From assembly GCA_024227995.1 (NCBI GenBank), contig CP100467.1:62001-126000 (forward strand): a stretch of DNA of 64,000 nucleotides, written 5' to 3'. Below the pieces are notes generated by a model. It searched no databases and was not told where the DNA came from. It was given only the letters and a program-made list of their open reading frames with translations. Both the position numbers and the translations under genes were made by a program. The stretch's first letter is position 1. Every line of letters starts with the position of its first letter. Source of the DNA: Halomicrococcus gelatinilyticus (lineage in GTDB: Archaea > Halobacteriota > Halobacteria > Halobacteriales > Haladaptataceae). Positions 25,740 to 34,904 of this stretch are shown piece after piece.

Positions 25740-26909
25740 ATGCGACTCGACGACGTGGTCGTCCTCGACCTCTCTCGGCTCCTCCCCGGCCCATACGCGA
25801 CGCAACTGCTCGCCGACCTCGGCGCGACGGTGATCAAGGTCGAACGGCCGGAGGGCGGCGACGCCGCCCGGCACATGGGGACCGCCGGCGAGAGCGGGAC
25901 CGGACGCATCTTCGAGGCGGTCAACCGCGGCAAGCGGAGCGTCGCGCTGGACCTCACGGACGAGGCCGACCGCGAGGCGTTCTACGGCCTGGTCGCGAAC
26001 GCGGACGTCGTCTTCGAGTCCTTCCGTCCGGGCGTCGTCGACCGACTGGAGATCGACCACGACACGCTCGCGACCTACAACCAGGACCTGGTCTACGTCT
26101 CCCTCTCCGGGTACGGACAGGAGGGCCCGTACGCCGACCGTGCGGGCCACGACCTGAACTACGCGGGGCTGACGGGGCTCCTCGACATGACGCGCCGGGA
26201 CGCCTCGTCGCCGCCGACCATCCCGGGCTATCCCGCCGTGGACATGGCGAGCGGCCTCTTCGCGGCCTTCAGCATCGTCGGCGCGCTGTTCGACCGGGAG
26301 ACGGGCGGCGGCGGAAGCTACGTCGACGTCGCGATGACGGACGTGATGCTGTCGTTCTCCCAGATATACGCCGGGCAGGCGCTGGCCGGCGACGACCCGC
26401 GACCGGGCGGGACCATGCTCACGGGGATGTACCCCTGCTACGACGTCTACCGTACCGCGGACGACCGGTACCTCACGGTCGCCGCGCTCGAACCGAAGTT
26501 CTGGCGCGAGCTCTGTGTCGCCATCGACCGGCCCGAACTCGTCGACCGGCACATGAGCGACGACCCGGCCGTCCGGACGGCCGTCCGCGACGCGCTCGAA
26601 GACACCTTCGCGGAGCGGTCGCTGGAGGCGTGGCTCGACGAACTCGACGACGTCGACACGGCGGTCGGCGGCGTCTACACGGTCGGGGAGGCGCTCGACC
26701 ACCCGCAGACGAGAGAGCGCGAGATGGTCGTCACGGGCGGAGAGGCACCGCCCCGTCTCGGGTTCCCCGCTCGCACCGCGGCGGCCGAATCGGTCCCGAC
26801 GGCCGTCCCGGACCTCGGCGAAGACACGGAATCGGTGCTCCGCGACGCTGGCGTCGCGCCTGAGGTCGTCGAGCGAGTGCTCGACCGCGACGCGGACCGG
26901 GAGGCGTAG
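25740..26909 (+). CDS. Class III CoA-transferase (CaiB/BaiF family)
   Basis: A 389-residue family III acyl-CoA transferase that moves CoA between carboxylic acids or isomerises acyl-CoA. The N-terminus VVVLDLSRLLPGPYATQLLADLGA is diagnostic. The catalytic aspartate is Asp138 in RAGHDLNY. VKVERPEGGD-type and SGYGQEGPY motifs are also present. It may be a racemase such as 2-methylacyl-CoA epimerase or a true transferase. Partnership with the nearby ligase and amidohydrolase is inference from position. The ATG at 25740 precedes the conserved first strand. Confidence 0.92.
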   Translation: MRLDDVVVLDLSRLLPGPYATQLLADLGATVIKVERPEGGDAARHMGTAGESGTGRIFEAVNRGKRSVALDLTDEADREAFYGLVANADVVFESFRPGVVDRLEIDHDTLATYNQDLVYVSLSGYGQEGPYADRAGHDLNYAGLTGLLDMTRRDASSPPTIPGYPAVDMASGLFAAFSIVGALFDRETGGGGSYVDVAMTDVMLSFSQIYAGQALAGDDPRPGGTMLTGMYPCYDVYRTADDRYLTVAALEPKFWRELCVAIDRPELVDRHMSDDPAVRTAVRDALEDTFAERSLEAWLDELDDVDTAVGGVYTVGEALDHPQTREREMVVTGGEAPPRLGFPARTAAAESVPTAVPDLGEDTESVLRDAGVAPEVVERVLDRDADREA

Positions 26910-26939
26910 CACTGCAGCGTGGACTGTCGCGCCGGACGC

Positions 26940-28796
26940 TCAGTCGTCCTGGGGCGGATCGACGTCGTGGTGGGCCTGTATCGTCGGGAGCCGCTCCCTG
27001 ACCGCGCCGACCACGGACGTGTGCCCGCCCTCGTCTCGGTGGAACGTCAACGCCAGGCCCGCGATCGCGACCACGGAGAGGACGGCGAACGGGCCGCCCG
27101 TCAGCACGGCGGCGGTCTGGAGGCTTCCGCCGTCGCCGACCAGCAGGACCGCAACGGCGACGACACCCTGGAGGACGCCCCAGAAGACGACGCTACCCGT
27201 CGACGGTGCGAGCCCGCGCTTCGTGCCGAGGATCGCCACGACGAGCGTCGAGGTGTCCGCCGACGTCGTGATGAACACGACGATGAGCGCCAGGAAGAGG
27301 AACGTCAGCAACTGGCCGAGCGGGAGCGCCGCGAAGATGGGGAACCCGGCCACCGCCTCGGACCCGCCGCGGGCGGCGATCGCACCCAGGACGTCCGCAG
27401 CCCCGGAGTGCTGGACGTACAGCGACGTCCCGCCGAACAGGAGGAACCAGACCATCGTCGCGGCCGAGGTGGCGACGACGCCCGTGAACACGACCGTCCG
27501 TATCCGTCGCCCCCGCGAGAGCGCGGCCAGGAACAGTCCCGCGAACGGCGCCCACGAGAACCACCACGACCAGTTCCACACCGTCCAGTCGGTGGCCCAC
27601 TCGCCGGCGGGGAACAGGCTCAGCGAGACGAAGCTGAGCGCGTAGTTCCCGAGCGCGGCGCTGCCGCGGTCGACGACGAACGACCGGGGGCCGAGCGCCG
27701 CCAGCAGGACACCGAACAGGCCGAAGAGGACGACGTTGAGGCCGGCGATCCGCCGGATGCCGCGATGGATGCCCGTCACGGCCGAGAGGACGTAGACGAG
27801 GGTCAGGCCGCCGACGAACAGGAGCGGCCCGAGACGGCCCGTCGTCACGCCCCACTGGACGGTGATGCCGGCGAGGAACTGCTCGCCGACGAGTGCGATG
27901 GACGTCGCGATGCCGCCGATGGTGGCGAACACCGCGAGCGTGTCGACGAGCTTCGCCCACGCGGAGTCGAGCCCGTCGACGCCGAGGAACGGCGTCAGGA
28001 TCGTGGAGACGCGGAGCGGCGCGCCGCGGTCGTACACGAAGTAGGCGATGGGGACCGCGACCACGGTGTAGGCGCTCCAGGCCGAGACGCCCCAGTGGAA
28101 CAGCGCGTAGGTGAGCGCCCCGAGGATGGCTCCCTCCGACCGCGGTGCCGCGTCGACCGCGGGCGGCGGCGTCCGGTAGTGGTACAGCGTCTCGGCGGGG
28201 CCCCAGAAGACGATACCGGCCGCGATGCCAGCGGTGAAGACCAGCGAGAAGTACGTCGGGTAGGTGTACGCCGGTTCGGTCTCCGGGCCGCCGAGCTTGA
28301 TCTCGCCCCACGGTCCGAGGAGGAGCAGCAGGCAGTACAGGACGGCGAGGAACATCGCCGCCAGGAACAGCCAGCCGACGTCGCGCAGCAGGACGGTTTC
28401 GACGGCGGTGATCGCAGCGGTCACGCCGGCCGGAAACGCCAGCTGGACGGCGAAGAACAGTCCGAACACGGCGACCGGCACGCCGAACGTGACCGCGTCC
28501 TGGCGGGCGAGGAACCGGGACGCCTGGTCGGTCCACGAGCGACGACGGAGCGCACGGAGGGTGCCGACGTCGAACCGGTCGCCGTCGTCGCCTCCGGTCT
28601 CGAACACGGCGAGGTACCCCAGTCCGGAGCCGAAGAACAGCAGTGCGACGACCAGCCAGCTCGTCCCGGAGACGACGCTCCCGACGAACCCGGGGAAGAA
28701 GAACCCCGAGAGGACGACCGCGCCCGAGAGGAGACAGACGGGCGCGAGCACTCGCTGCAGGAACCGCTCGGCGACGTCGGCCCCCGTGCTACTCAT
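26940..28796 (-). CDS. BCCT-family transporter (betaine/carnitine/choline type)
   Basis: A 618-residue secondary transporter with twelve or more helices that imports quaternary-ammonium solutes, often for osmoprotection. BCCT landmarks visible are GIVFWGPAETLYHY, FHWGVSAWSAY, and the aromatic substrate-site stretch NWSWWFSWAPFAGLF on the eighth core helix. An N-terminal cytoplasmic insert (about 75-100) is polar. The ATG at 28796 is preferred over an upstream frame extension. No betaine catabolic genes accompany it. Confidence 0.93.
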   Translation of the reverse strand: MSSTGADVAERFLQRVLAPVCLLSGAVVLSGFFFPGFVGSVVSGTSWLVVALLFFGSGLGYLAVFETGGDDGDRFDVGTLRALRRRSWTDQASRFLARQDAVTFGVPVAVFGLFFAVQLAFPAGVTAAITAVETVLLRDVGWLFLAAMFLAVLYCLLLLLGPWGEIKLGGPETEPAYTYPTYFSLVFTAGIAAGIVFWGPAETLYHYRTPPPAVDAAPRSEGAILGALTYALFHWGVSAWSAYTVVAVPIAYFVYDRGAPLRVSTILTPFLGVDGLDSAWAKLVDTLAVFATIGGIATSIALVGEQFLAGITVQWGVTTGRLGPLLFVGGLTLVYVLSAVTGIHRGIRRIAGLNVVLFGLFGVLLAALGPRSFVVDRGSAALGNYALSFVSLSLFPAGEWATDWTVWNWSWWFSWAPFAGLFLAALSRGRRIRTVVFTGVVATSAATMVWFLLFGGTSLYVQHSGAADVLGAIAARGGSEAVAGFPIFAALPLGQLLTFLFLALIVVFITTSADTSTLVVAILGTKRGLAPSTGSVVFWGVLQGVVAVAVLLVGDGGSLQTAAVLTGGPFAVLSVVAIAGLALTFHRDEGGHTSVVGAVRERLPTIQAHHDVDPPQDD

Positions 28797-28925
28797 ACGC
28801 ACACTGTTTCGGCCGGTGACCAAAGTACTACCGCCCGCATCAGGCGCTCACGCCGCGTACCGGCGTCGGTCCGGCCACCGGACGGAACAGGCCGCTGCGA
28901 ACCGCCGGTCGGTCACCCGGGCTCC

Positions 28926-30167
28926 CTACGGTCCCTTGTCGTCTCCTTCGTCGTCGGTCGCCGTCTCGAACAGCGGCCCGGTCGACCGGCCGAGAACCGA
29001 CCGCCCCAGTATCCGGCCGCCGATGACCGTCGGACTGATGACGTCGTCGGCGCCGACCGCCTCCAGTTTGTCGAGGTGTTTGTGGTCGTTCGCCGCCCCC
29101 ACGATCCGCACGTCGGGGTTGGCCTTCCTGGCGGCGAGGATGACCAGCACGTCCCGCGCGTCGTCCCGGGTTCCGACCACGACGCCGCGTGCCGAATCGA
29201 TCTGTGCGTCGTGCAGCGCCGCCTCGTCGGTGGGGTCGGCGGTGAGGGCGGTCGTGTCCTCCCTCTCCAGCGTCGCGGCGACGTCCGCGTCGGGGGTCAC
29301 CACGACGACGTCCACCTCGCCCGCGAGTTCGTCGAGTAGCGATTCCGTAACGTCGCCGTACCCGAGGACGAGGACGTGATCCTCGAGGAGTGTGAGGTCC
29401 GAAGCTGTCATGTTTCCGAATGCAGTCGCCATCCGCGATTCGATCGCCGGAACGACGAGCGAGCCCACGCCGGCGGTGAACGCCCCGGTGCCGAAGACGA
29501 TGACCGACAGCGAGAACCATCGCGCCTCGGCCGTCACCGGGGTGATGTCGCCGTACCCGACGGTCGCGATGGTGACGATGACGTAGTAGACGGCGTCGGG
29601 CCACGTCTCGAGTCCGGCGAACTGTGCGCGCAGCGCGAACGACCCCACGGTGCCGTACATCCCGACGCCGCCGATAGACGACAGTGCGGCGACCTGGAGC
29701 GGGGAGAGGTCGAGCGACTGGTCGAACTGCCGGCGGTTCCGCACGACCAGCGGGAAGGTGACGAGCACCAGCAACAACAGCGGCGCGTCGGTCGTCTGGA
29801 GCGTGACCAGCGGCAACAGCCCGAGAACCGGGAGAACGGCGACCGTCCCGTACCAGGCGACGTGTTTGCGGCGCTGCAGTCCGACCGTGAGAACGCCGAG
29901 GAGGAACGCGCACAGGACGCCGGCGAACCGGACGAACACCGCCTCTCCCGGCAGCACCGACGCCAGCGGACCGGCCATCGCCGCCGTCTCCCGACTGAGG
30001 TGGGACAGGCCCGTGACGAACGCGAGGCCGGTGGTCGCGCCGGTCAGGACGACGGTGGGTTTCGCGCCGGAGAACTGCCGCCAGTGGACGAACCGGACGC
30101 TGTCGGTGTGGTAGAACACCGTTTCGAGTGCAGCGTCACGCGGCCCGTCGGCGGACTCCTCTCCCAC
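28926..30167 (-). CDS. Potassium channel with C-terminal RCK (TrkA-N) domain
   Basis: A 413-residue membrane protein. Several helices lead into a pore loop with the K+ selectivity filter TVGYGD (202-207). A cytosolic RCK domain begins near residue 255 with the Rossmann motif VLVLGYGDVTE. The N-terminal half has extra helices before the pore. I place the start at GTG 30167 because TTTATTG (minus strand of 30191-30197) is centred 26-27 bases upstream, the usual spacing for leaderless haloarchaeal transcripts. An ATG at 30269 in the same frame is the alternative and would add 34 residues. Confidence 0.88.
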   Translation of the reverse strand: MGEESADGPRDAALETVFYHTDSVRFVHWRQFSGAKPTVVLTGATTGLAFVTGLSHLSRETAAMAGPLASVLPGEAVFVRFAGVLCAFLLGVLTVGLQRRKHVAWYGTVAVLPVLGLLPLVTLQTTDAPLLLLVLVTFPLVVRNRRQFDQSLDLSPLQVAALSSIGGVGMYGTVGSFALRAQFAGLETWPDAVYYVIVTIATVGYGDITPVTAEARWFSLSVIVFGTGAFTAGVGSLVVPAIESRMATAFGNMTASDLTLLEDHVLVLGYGDVTESLLDELAGEVDVVVVTPDADVAATLEREDTTALTADPTDEAALHDAQIDSARGVVVGTRDDARDVLVILAARKANPDVRIVGAANDHKHLDKLEAVGADDVISPTVIGGRILGRSVLGRSTGPLFETATDDEGDDKGP

Positions 30168-30190
30168 AGTGTGATAGTCTCCCACGCCAT

Positions 30191-30197
30191 CAATAAA
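30191..30197 (-). promoter_or_regulatory. TATA element of the K+ channel gene
   Basis: TTTATTG on the minus strand, centred about 26.5 bases from the GTG at 30167. This supports a leaderless transcript and the shorter start. Confidence 0.5.
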
Positions 30198-30294
30198 GGT
30201 TACAGTGGGTACCCGACGCGGTTCGGGCCAGCGCGGTTCGAGCAGCGAGTGTCGGTCGAGGACTGACACGGTCGTTCGCGCCGGCGCGACGCGG

Positions 30295-30666
30295 TCACTC
30301 GCGGTCGAGTTCCTCGACGATCCCGTCTATCTCGTCCAGCATCCGTTCGACGGTCTCGTTCGGCCGGTAGCGGATCTCCCGGTTCGGAACGTCGTAGTCG
30401 AGGAGCCCCGCCTCTTCGAGTTTCGGGCCGTGGACGTGGACGAGGACCGAGAGGAGGTGGTCGTCGCCGGGCGTTTCGCCGTACTTCTGCTGCTCGATGT
30501 GCTTGAGGTGATGCATCACCTCGTCGATGGAGTGGACGTGACCCGGCGTGTCGCGGAGGTGGTTGATTATCCCTCGCCGCTGGTAGTTGCTCAGGACCTC
30601 GAGCATCTCGTCGATCGACAGTACTCGCTCCCCCTGACCGTCGTCCCTGTTCCCCGCTCCTGGCAT
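30295..30666 (-). CDS. Winged-helix DNA-binding protein (haloarchaeal ArsR-like)
   Basis: A 123-residue small regulator. The sequence EVLSNYQRRGIINHLRD followed by HSIDEVMHHL and a HLLSVLVHVHGPKLEEAGLLDYD recognition/wing region matches the haloarchaeal winged-helix proteins of the DUF7344 type. No ligand-binding cysteines are visible. The target is unknown. It sits upstream of the K+ channel gene on the same strand, with its own AT-rich promoter near 30690-30745, and is divergent from the beta-propeller gene. Confidence 0.82.
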   Translation of the reverse strand: MPGAGNRDDGQGERVLSIDEMLEVLSNYQRRGIINHLRDTPGHVHSIDEVMHHLKHIEQQKYGETPGDDHLLSVLVHVHGPKLEEAGLLDYDVPNREIRYRPNETVERMLDEIDGIVEELDRE

Positions 30667-30891
30667 GGTCTTCAGATGGACAGTGCCCCCAATAAGTGTT
30701 ATCGTGCAAATAAAAACATGGTAGAATACAATAAATTTGGGGTGAGAAGTGGATAATGTTGATTTCCACGACGTCGGAAGGGGTTACCAGGCCCGAGAAC
30801 CCGGTCGGCGACCGGCGACGCGGGGGCACGCCCCCGTTCTCGACGGCGGATTGCAGAACGGTTATTCTCCAGCAGCCACAGGCTGATAGCA
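30667..30891. promoter_or_regulatory. AT-rich divergent promoter region
   Basis: A 225-base gap between the winged-helix and beta-propeller genes. The stretch 30690-30745 is strikingly AT-rich (ATAAAAAC, AATACAATAAATTT) and should hold the leftward promoter. A hairpin-prone GC-rich segment follows at about 30800-30845. Confidence 0.4.
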
Positions 30892-32118
30892 ATGGTCCCT
30901 GCCCTATCGAGACGCCGCCTCCTCGCCGCCACCGGAACGCTCCTCGGTGGACTCGCGGCCGGTCGCGCCCTCACCACGCCCGGGTCGTCCGGCAACGACC
31001 CGGGAGACGGCTGGCCGATGGCCCAGCACGACCCTGCAGGGCGAAGCTACGCACCTGCGGCCTCCCCGCCGACGGACGGCGTGAGCGTGCGCTGGAAGCA
31101 CCGACTGACAACCGACCTCGGTTTCGACTACGGCGTCGCACCCGTCGTCGCGGATGGACGGGTGTACGCTGCGGGTCGTCGCCTGCTCGCGCTCGATGCA
31201 GCGACGGGCGCGGTCGACTTCCGCGCCGACCGGGACCTCGACGCCGCTCCCGCCGTCGCACCGGCCCGCGCCTACCGTTCCCCGACGCTCGCGGTCAGCG
31301 ACGCGTCGAGCGTCACCGGCCTCCACGCGAACGGCGGACTGGACGTGCTCGGCTCCCAGCGAGGCCTCACCCGGTGGGAAGTCCCGGTAGGCAGCCAGGA
31401 AACCGTGTTCGTCGGCGGAACACCGCCGTCGGTCCCGACCGTCGCCGCGAGCGGAACGGTGTTCGGCTCGACAGGTGGGAGACTGGTCGCGGTCGACGCG
31501 AGCAGCGGCCGGGTCCGATGGCAGGTCAACGTCGACGCCCAGCGTCCGGCGGTCCACCGGGGGACGGTCTACGTCGCAGCGTACCCGTTCGGCGTCCGGG
31601 GCTACGACGTCGAGACGGGCGACCAGCAGTTCGAGGCGCAGGTCTCCGGAGCGACCGCTATCTCCGTGACGGCAGGTCCCGAACGACTCGTCGTCGCGAC
31701 GGACGAGGGACTCGCGGGACTCTCCTACGACGGCGACACGCGCTGGCGGTTCGCACCCGGGGACCTCTCGCGGGATCACGGTGCCGTCGCGCTCGCCGAG
31801 GGCGTTGCGTACGCGGGATTCAGGGGTGAAGACGACAACCCCCTCGTCGCCGTCGACGCGGCGACGGGCGAAGAACGGTGGCGTTCCCCGGCCGCACCGG
31901 AGGCGAGTCCGAGATTCGCACCGCCGGCCGTCGCGGACGGCGTCGTCTATCTCCCGCTCGAGGACGAGGGGCTGGCGGCCGTCGACGCCAGAGACGGCCA
32001 CGTCCGGTGGCGGTTCGGCGGGAACGACGAACGGCGGCCGTGGTCGCCGGTCGCGCTCGCCGGGGAGACGCTGTACGCGGTCGGTAACGGGCACGTCTAC
32101 GCGCTGGAGGAAGCATGA
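30892..32118 (+). CDS. Tat-exported PQQ-like beta-propeller protein
   Basis: A 408-residue secreted protein. The N-terminus SRRRLLAATG (6-15) followed by a hydrophobic stretch is a Tat signal. The mature part is built of repeated propeller blades with the pattern VYAAG..LLALDAATG..VDFRADRDLD, as in PQQ-binding-like/BamB repeats; about seven are visible. No catalytic residues for a quinoprotein dehydrogenase are evident, so a scaffold or binding role is likely. It overlaps the next gene by four bases (ATGA), which argues that the two products work together at the cell surface. Confidence 0.85.
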   Translation: MVPALSRRRLLAATGTLLGGLAAGRALTTPGSSGNDPGDGWPMAQHDPAGRSYAPAASPPTDGVSVRWKHRLTTDLGFDYGVAPVVADGRVYAAGRRLLALDAATGAVDFRADRDLDAAPAVAPARAYRSPTLAVSDASSVTGLHANGGLDVLGSQRGLTRWEVPVGSQETVFVGGTPPSVPTVAASGTVFGSTGGRLVAVDASSGRVRWQVNVDAQRPAVHRGTVYVAAYPFGVRGYDVETGDQQFEAQVSGATAISVTAGPERLVVATDEGLAGLSYDGDTRWRFAPGDLSRDHGAVALAEGVAYAGFRGEDDNPLVAVDAATGEERWRSPAAPEASPRFAPPAVADGVVYLPLEDEGLAAVDARDGHVRWRFGGNDERRPWSPVALAGETLYAVGNGHVYALEEA

Positions 32119-32915
32119 CCGACGCCGACGCGCCGACGCAGTCGGGGGCGTCGGTCGACGCGAGCAGCAGGCGCGACGGATCGCTGTCGACGGTGTCCGT
32201 CCTCGCGGGCGCGTTGCGTCGGCTCGGAGCGAACCCGACTGCGCTCGTTGCACTGCTGCTGGCAGGAGGAGTCGTCGCCAGCATCGACTGGGTCCGACTC
32301 CACGACCCGGTGCCGACTACCGGCTACGAGGGAATCCAGCAGGGCAGGGTCGCGGTCGAGTTCGACGTGATGGTGAACGTGGCCTCGCGGGCGACGACGC
32401 CGGCGTCCGCGCTACTCCACCTCGAACCGGCGTGGCTCGCGACCACGGTCGGCCTCGCGCTCCTGGAGCTATCGGTGGTCGTCGCCGCCAGCAGTTACGC
32501 CCTCGGGCGACTGCTCGACGTGCAACCCTCGCCGGCAGCGGTCGCCAGGTACGGACTCGTCGTGGCGCTCTTTCGGTACAGCCTCCTTCGCGCCACGTTC
32601 GACGGCGGGGCGGTGGTCGTCGGACTGCTGCTCGTCGCCGCACTGTTCGTCGTGGCGGTCCGCCTGGTGCTACTTCCTGTCGGGTTACTGCTCGGCGACT
32701 CGTTCGGCAGTGCGGTACGACGAAGCTGGCGCATAACCCTGGGTCACGGGTGGGCGCTGCTCGGCGTCGCCCTGGTAATCGGCGTCGCGAACCACCTGCT
32801 CGTGAGCGTTGCGCTCGTGGGACCGGTCGGAAGCGGCGCGGTTGCGGCGGTCCACGCGGGAGCGCTCGCAGCGGTCGTCTCCCGACTGGACGCTGGAGGG
32901 ACGGGGCCACGATAG
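32115..32915 (+). CDS. Multi-helix membrane protein coupled to the propeller gene
   Basis: A 266-residue integral membrane protein of unknown family. Helices are visible at about 40-57, 106-127, 140-150, 163-188, 210-228 and 235-255. A polar N-terminal 30 residues precedes the first. The ATG overlaps the stop of the propeller gene. It may anchor or export its partner or be a small permease-like component. No transporter motif was recognised. Confidence 0.7.
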   Translation: MTDADAPTQSGASVDASSRRDGSLSTVSVLAGALRRLGANPTALVALLLAGGVVASIDWVRLHDPVPTTGYEGIQQGRVAVEFDVMVNVASRATTPASALLHLEPAWLATTVGLALLELSVVVAASSYALGRLLDVQPSPAAVARYGLVVALFRYSLLRATFDGGAVVVGLLLVAALFVVAVRLVLLPVGLLLGDSFGSAVRRSWRITLGHGWALLGVALVIGVANHLLVSVALVGPVGSGAVAAVHAGALAAVVSRLDAGGTGPR

Positions 32916-32954
32916 CGAGCGCCAGACCAGGGGTAGCCGGACGGACGATGGGGG

Positions 32955-33752
32955 TCAGTCGTCCACCGCGACTCCGTTGCGGGACTCGTGGAGTGCGGCG
33001 CAGACGCTACCCTGGCCGTCGACGTTCACCCTGGCGGCGCGGGCGCGGGCCTGGACCGATTCGAAGGCGTCGAGGCTGATGGGGTCGCCGTCGGGGTCGG
33101 CGAACAGGTGGTCGTCGGCGAGTCCGACCGCGCGGGCTTTCTCCAGGTACCGCGCGAGCGGGGCGGCGTCGACGGGGACGAGGACCGACCCGCCCCGGAG
33201 CGAGACGACCGCGCGGTCCCCGTCAGCGTCCAGGTCGACCTGGTCGCGGCCGAGGGCGACGATCTGCTCGGGCGCGAGTCCTGCGTCCAGCAGCGCCTCG
33301 ACGGCGGCGTGCTGGCGGGCGAGCCGCGCCTTCTCGTCGAGTTTGTGGCGGACGGCGGAAACGCCGGCGTCGGCGTCCGGGAAGACGGCCTGGAACGGTC
33401 GCCGCTCGTTCACGCCGGTCGTTATCTCCTCGGCGTGCATGTGGTCGCGGAGGTCGACCGTCACGTCGGCGACGCCCGGCAGTGCGCCGACCTCGTCGCG
33501 TATCCCGGTCGCCATCATCCACGCGAACGCCGGCGAACACCAGGCCGTCGGCAGGACGAACGCGACCGTCACGCGGTCGCCGTCGACGTCGACGCGGTCG
33601 ACGTACTCCAGGTCGACGATGGAGCGGTCGAGTTCGGGGTCGTCCACGCGCCGCAACCGCTCGACGATCGCCTCGCGGGACGGGGGCGGCCCGCCGCCGC
33701 CGTCCTCGACCGGAGCCGTGTCGTCGCCGTCGGTCGGGTCGCTCGTCGACAT
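32955..33752 (-). CDS. DUF59/MIP18 Fe-S assembly-like protein of monooxygenase-accessory type
   Basis: A 265-residue protein. An N-terminal DUF59 domain (about 24-110) contains VDDPELDRSIVDLEYV and the PTAWCSPAFAWMM segment with its conserved cysteine. A C-terminal extension of about 150 residues follows. DUF59 proteins assist metal or Fe-S cluster maturation. This extended form, next to this kind of amidohydrolase and a zinc alcohol dehydrogenase, is the combination known from actinobacterial propane monooxygenase operons (family knowledge). The ATG at 33752 lies two bases from the amidohydrolase stop, so the two are one operon. Confidence 0.8.
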   Translation of the reverse strand: MSTSDPTDGDDTAPVEDGGGGPPPSREAIVERLRRVDDPELDRSIVDLEYVDRVDVDGDRVTVAFVLPTAWCSPAFAWMMATGIRDEVGALPGVADVTVDLRDHMHAEEITTGVNERRPFQAVFPDADAGVSAVRHKLDEKARLARQHAAVEALLDAGLAPEQIVALGRDQVDLDADGDRAVVSLRGGSVLVPVDAAPLARYLEKARAVGLADDHLFADPDGDPISLDAFESVQARARAARVNVDGQGSVCAALHESRNGVAVDD

Positions 33753-33754
33753 GG

Positions 33755-34807
33755 TCAGTCGGCCGCCGAGTCGGCGTACTGGCCGCCGAGGTCGAACTCC
33801 CGACTGATGGCGTCGTCCTCGAACTGGGCCTTCTTCGCCTCGATGTCGATGTCGTAGAGCTCCGCGGCGTTCTCGCCCATGAACTTCTTCTTGACCTCCG
33901 TCGTGAGTTCGACGCCGTACTCGTCGCGCTGGTCCGGGGTGAGTTCGGCCTCCATCACGGTGGGGACGAGCCAGTCGGGCTCCCAGAGGGCGTAGTCGGA
34001 GCCGAAAAGGATGCGGTCCTCGCCGAGCCAGTACAGCAGTTCGCCCATTATCTCGCCGAACTTCCGGGGGCGGTTCTGCGCCATCGGTGCAGCGACTGCG
34101 AGACCGCCGTAGACGTTCGGCTCCTGGGCCGCGATCCAGCAGAAGTCGTCGAGCCTCGGGAGGCCGACGTGCTCGACGACGAAGTTGAGTTCGGGGAACG
34201 ACGTCGCGGCGTCGTCGACGTCGCCGACGTCGAAGGCGTCCTTGTTCAGCGGCCGGATGGTCGGCCCCTTGTGCGGATGGACGTTCTCGATGCCGAGGTC
34301 GACGCACTTCTGGAGGAACTCGAACGATTCCTCGCTGTCGAGGCGCCAGCCCTTCGAGTCGCCGCGCCACTCGGCCGTGTAGAGTTTCACCCCCTGCAGG
34401 TCGTACGTCTCGTCCAGTTCTTCGAGGTACGCCAGCCCCTCCTCGCCGTCGCGCGGGTCGAAGCTTCCGTTGAGGACGAACCGCTCGGGGTACTCCTCGG
34501 CGAGTTCGGCGTTCTGCTCGGTGGTGTTGAACCCCTCCTCGTAGAAGTCCGAGAGGTAGGTGGGCTGGAAGATGGCCATGTCGACGTGGCCGTCGCGGAA
34601 CAGGTCGTCGACCATCTTCTCCGTGCCGTACTTCCGGTAGGTCTCCATGTCCCACTGCTCCTCCTCGGGCGTGAACGCCGTGTGGTAGTCGTAGAAGCAC
34701 TGGATGAACTGTTCGCCGCCCTCGTGTGCGACGTTCGCCTCCGAGGCGTCCCAGAGGTGGACGTGGCCGTCGATGACGAACACGTCCTCGCCGTCGTGCG
34801 TGTACAT
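33755..34807 (-). CDS. Amidohydrolase of the type found in propane-monooxygenase operons
   Basis: A 350-residue metal-dependent TIM-barrel hydrolase. The metal motif is DGHVHLWD (13-20). Further ligands sit in VHPHKGP, VVEHVGLP and FGSDYALWEPDW. The C-terminal ALYDIDIEAKKAQF stretch closely recalls the amidohydrolases encoded beside prm/mim-type diiron monooxygenases, where they are thought to aid assembly. No small-molecule substrate is known for that group. It is transcribed with the DUF59 gene and divergently from the alcohol dehydrogenase gene. The ATG at 34807 fits the family N-terminus. Confidence 0.85.
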   Translation of the reverse strand: MYTHDGEDVFVIDGHVHLWDASEANVAHEGGEQFIQCFYDYHTAFTPEEEQWDMETYRKYGTEKMVDDLFRDGHVDMAIFQPTYLSDFYEEGFNTTEQNAELAEEYPERFVLNGSFDPRDGEEGLAYLEELDETYDLQGVKLYTAEWRGDSKGWRLDSEESFEFLQKCVDLGIENVHPHKGPTIRPLNKDAFDVGDVDDAATSFPELNFVVEHVGLPRLDDFCWIAAQEPNVYGGLAVAAPMAQNRPRKFGEIMGELLYWLGEDRILFGSDYALWEPDWLVPTVMEAELTPDQRDEYGVELTTEVKKKFMGENAAELYDIDIEAKKAQFEDDAISREFDLGGQYADSAAD

Positions 34808-34904
34808 TGCGGTTGTAGTGTGGTAGCACGGACCAATATCGCTTGTACCGATGATGATAGGCACGTCGTTTACTCCCGGCGGCTCCGATGTGGTAGCCTG
34901 TAAC
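34808..34904. promoter_or_regulatory. Divergent promoter of amidohydrolase-DUF59 and alcohol dehydrogenase
   Basis: A 97-base gap. The 9-mer TGTGGTAGC occurs at 34819-34827 and 34889-34897, 11 and 7 bases from the two start codons. A CGATATTGG-like TATA element for the leftward genes is near 34833-34841. Shared control of the three genes is likely. Confidence 0.4.

Noticed and set aside
26919-29339. 806-codon forward frame opposite the BCCT and K+ channel genes
   Set aside because: Arginine- and proline-rich antisense shadow of real genes, caused by the high GC third codon position; no domain features.
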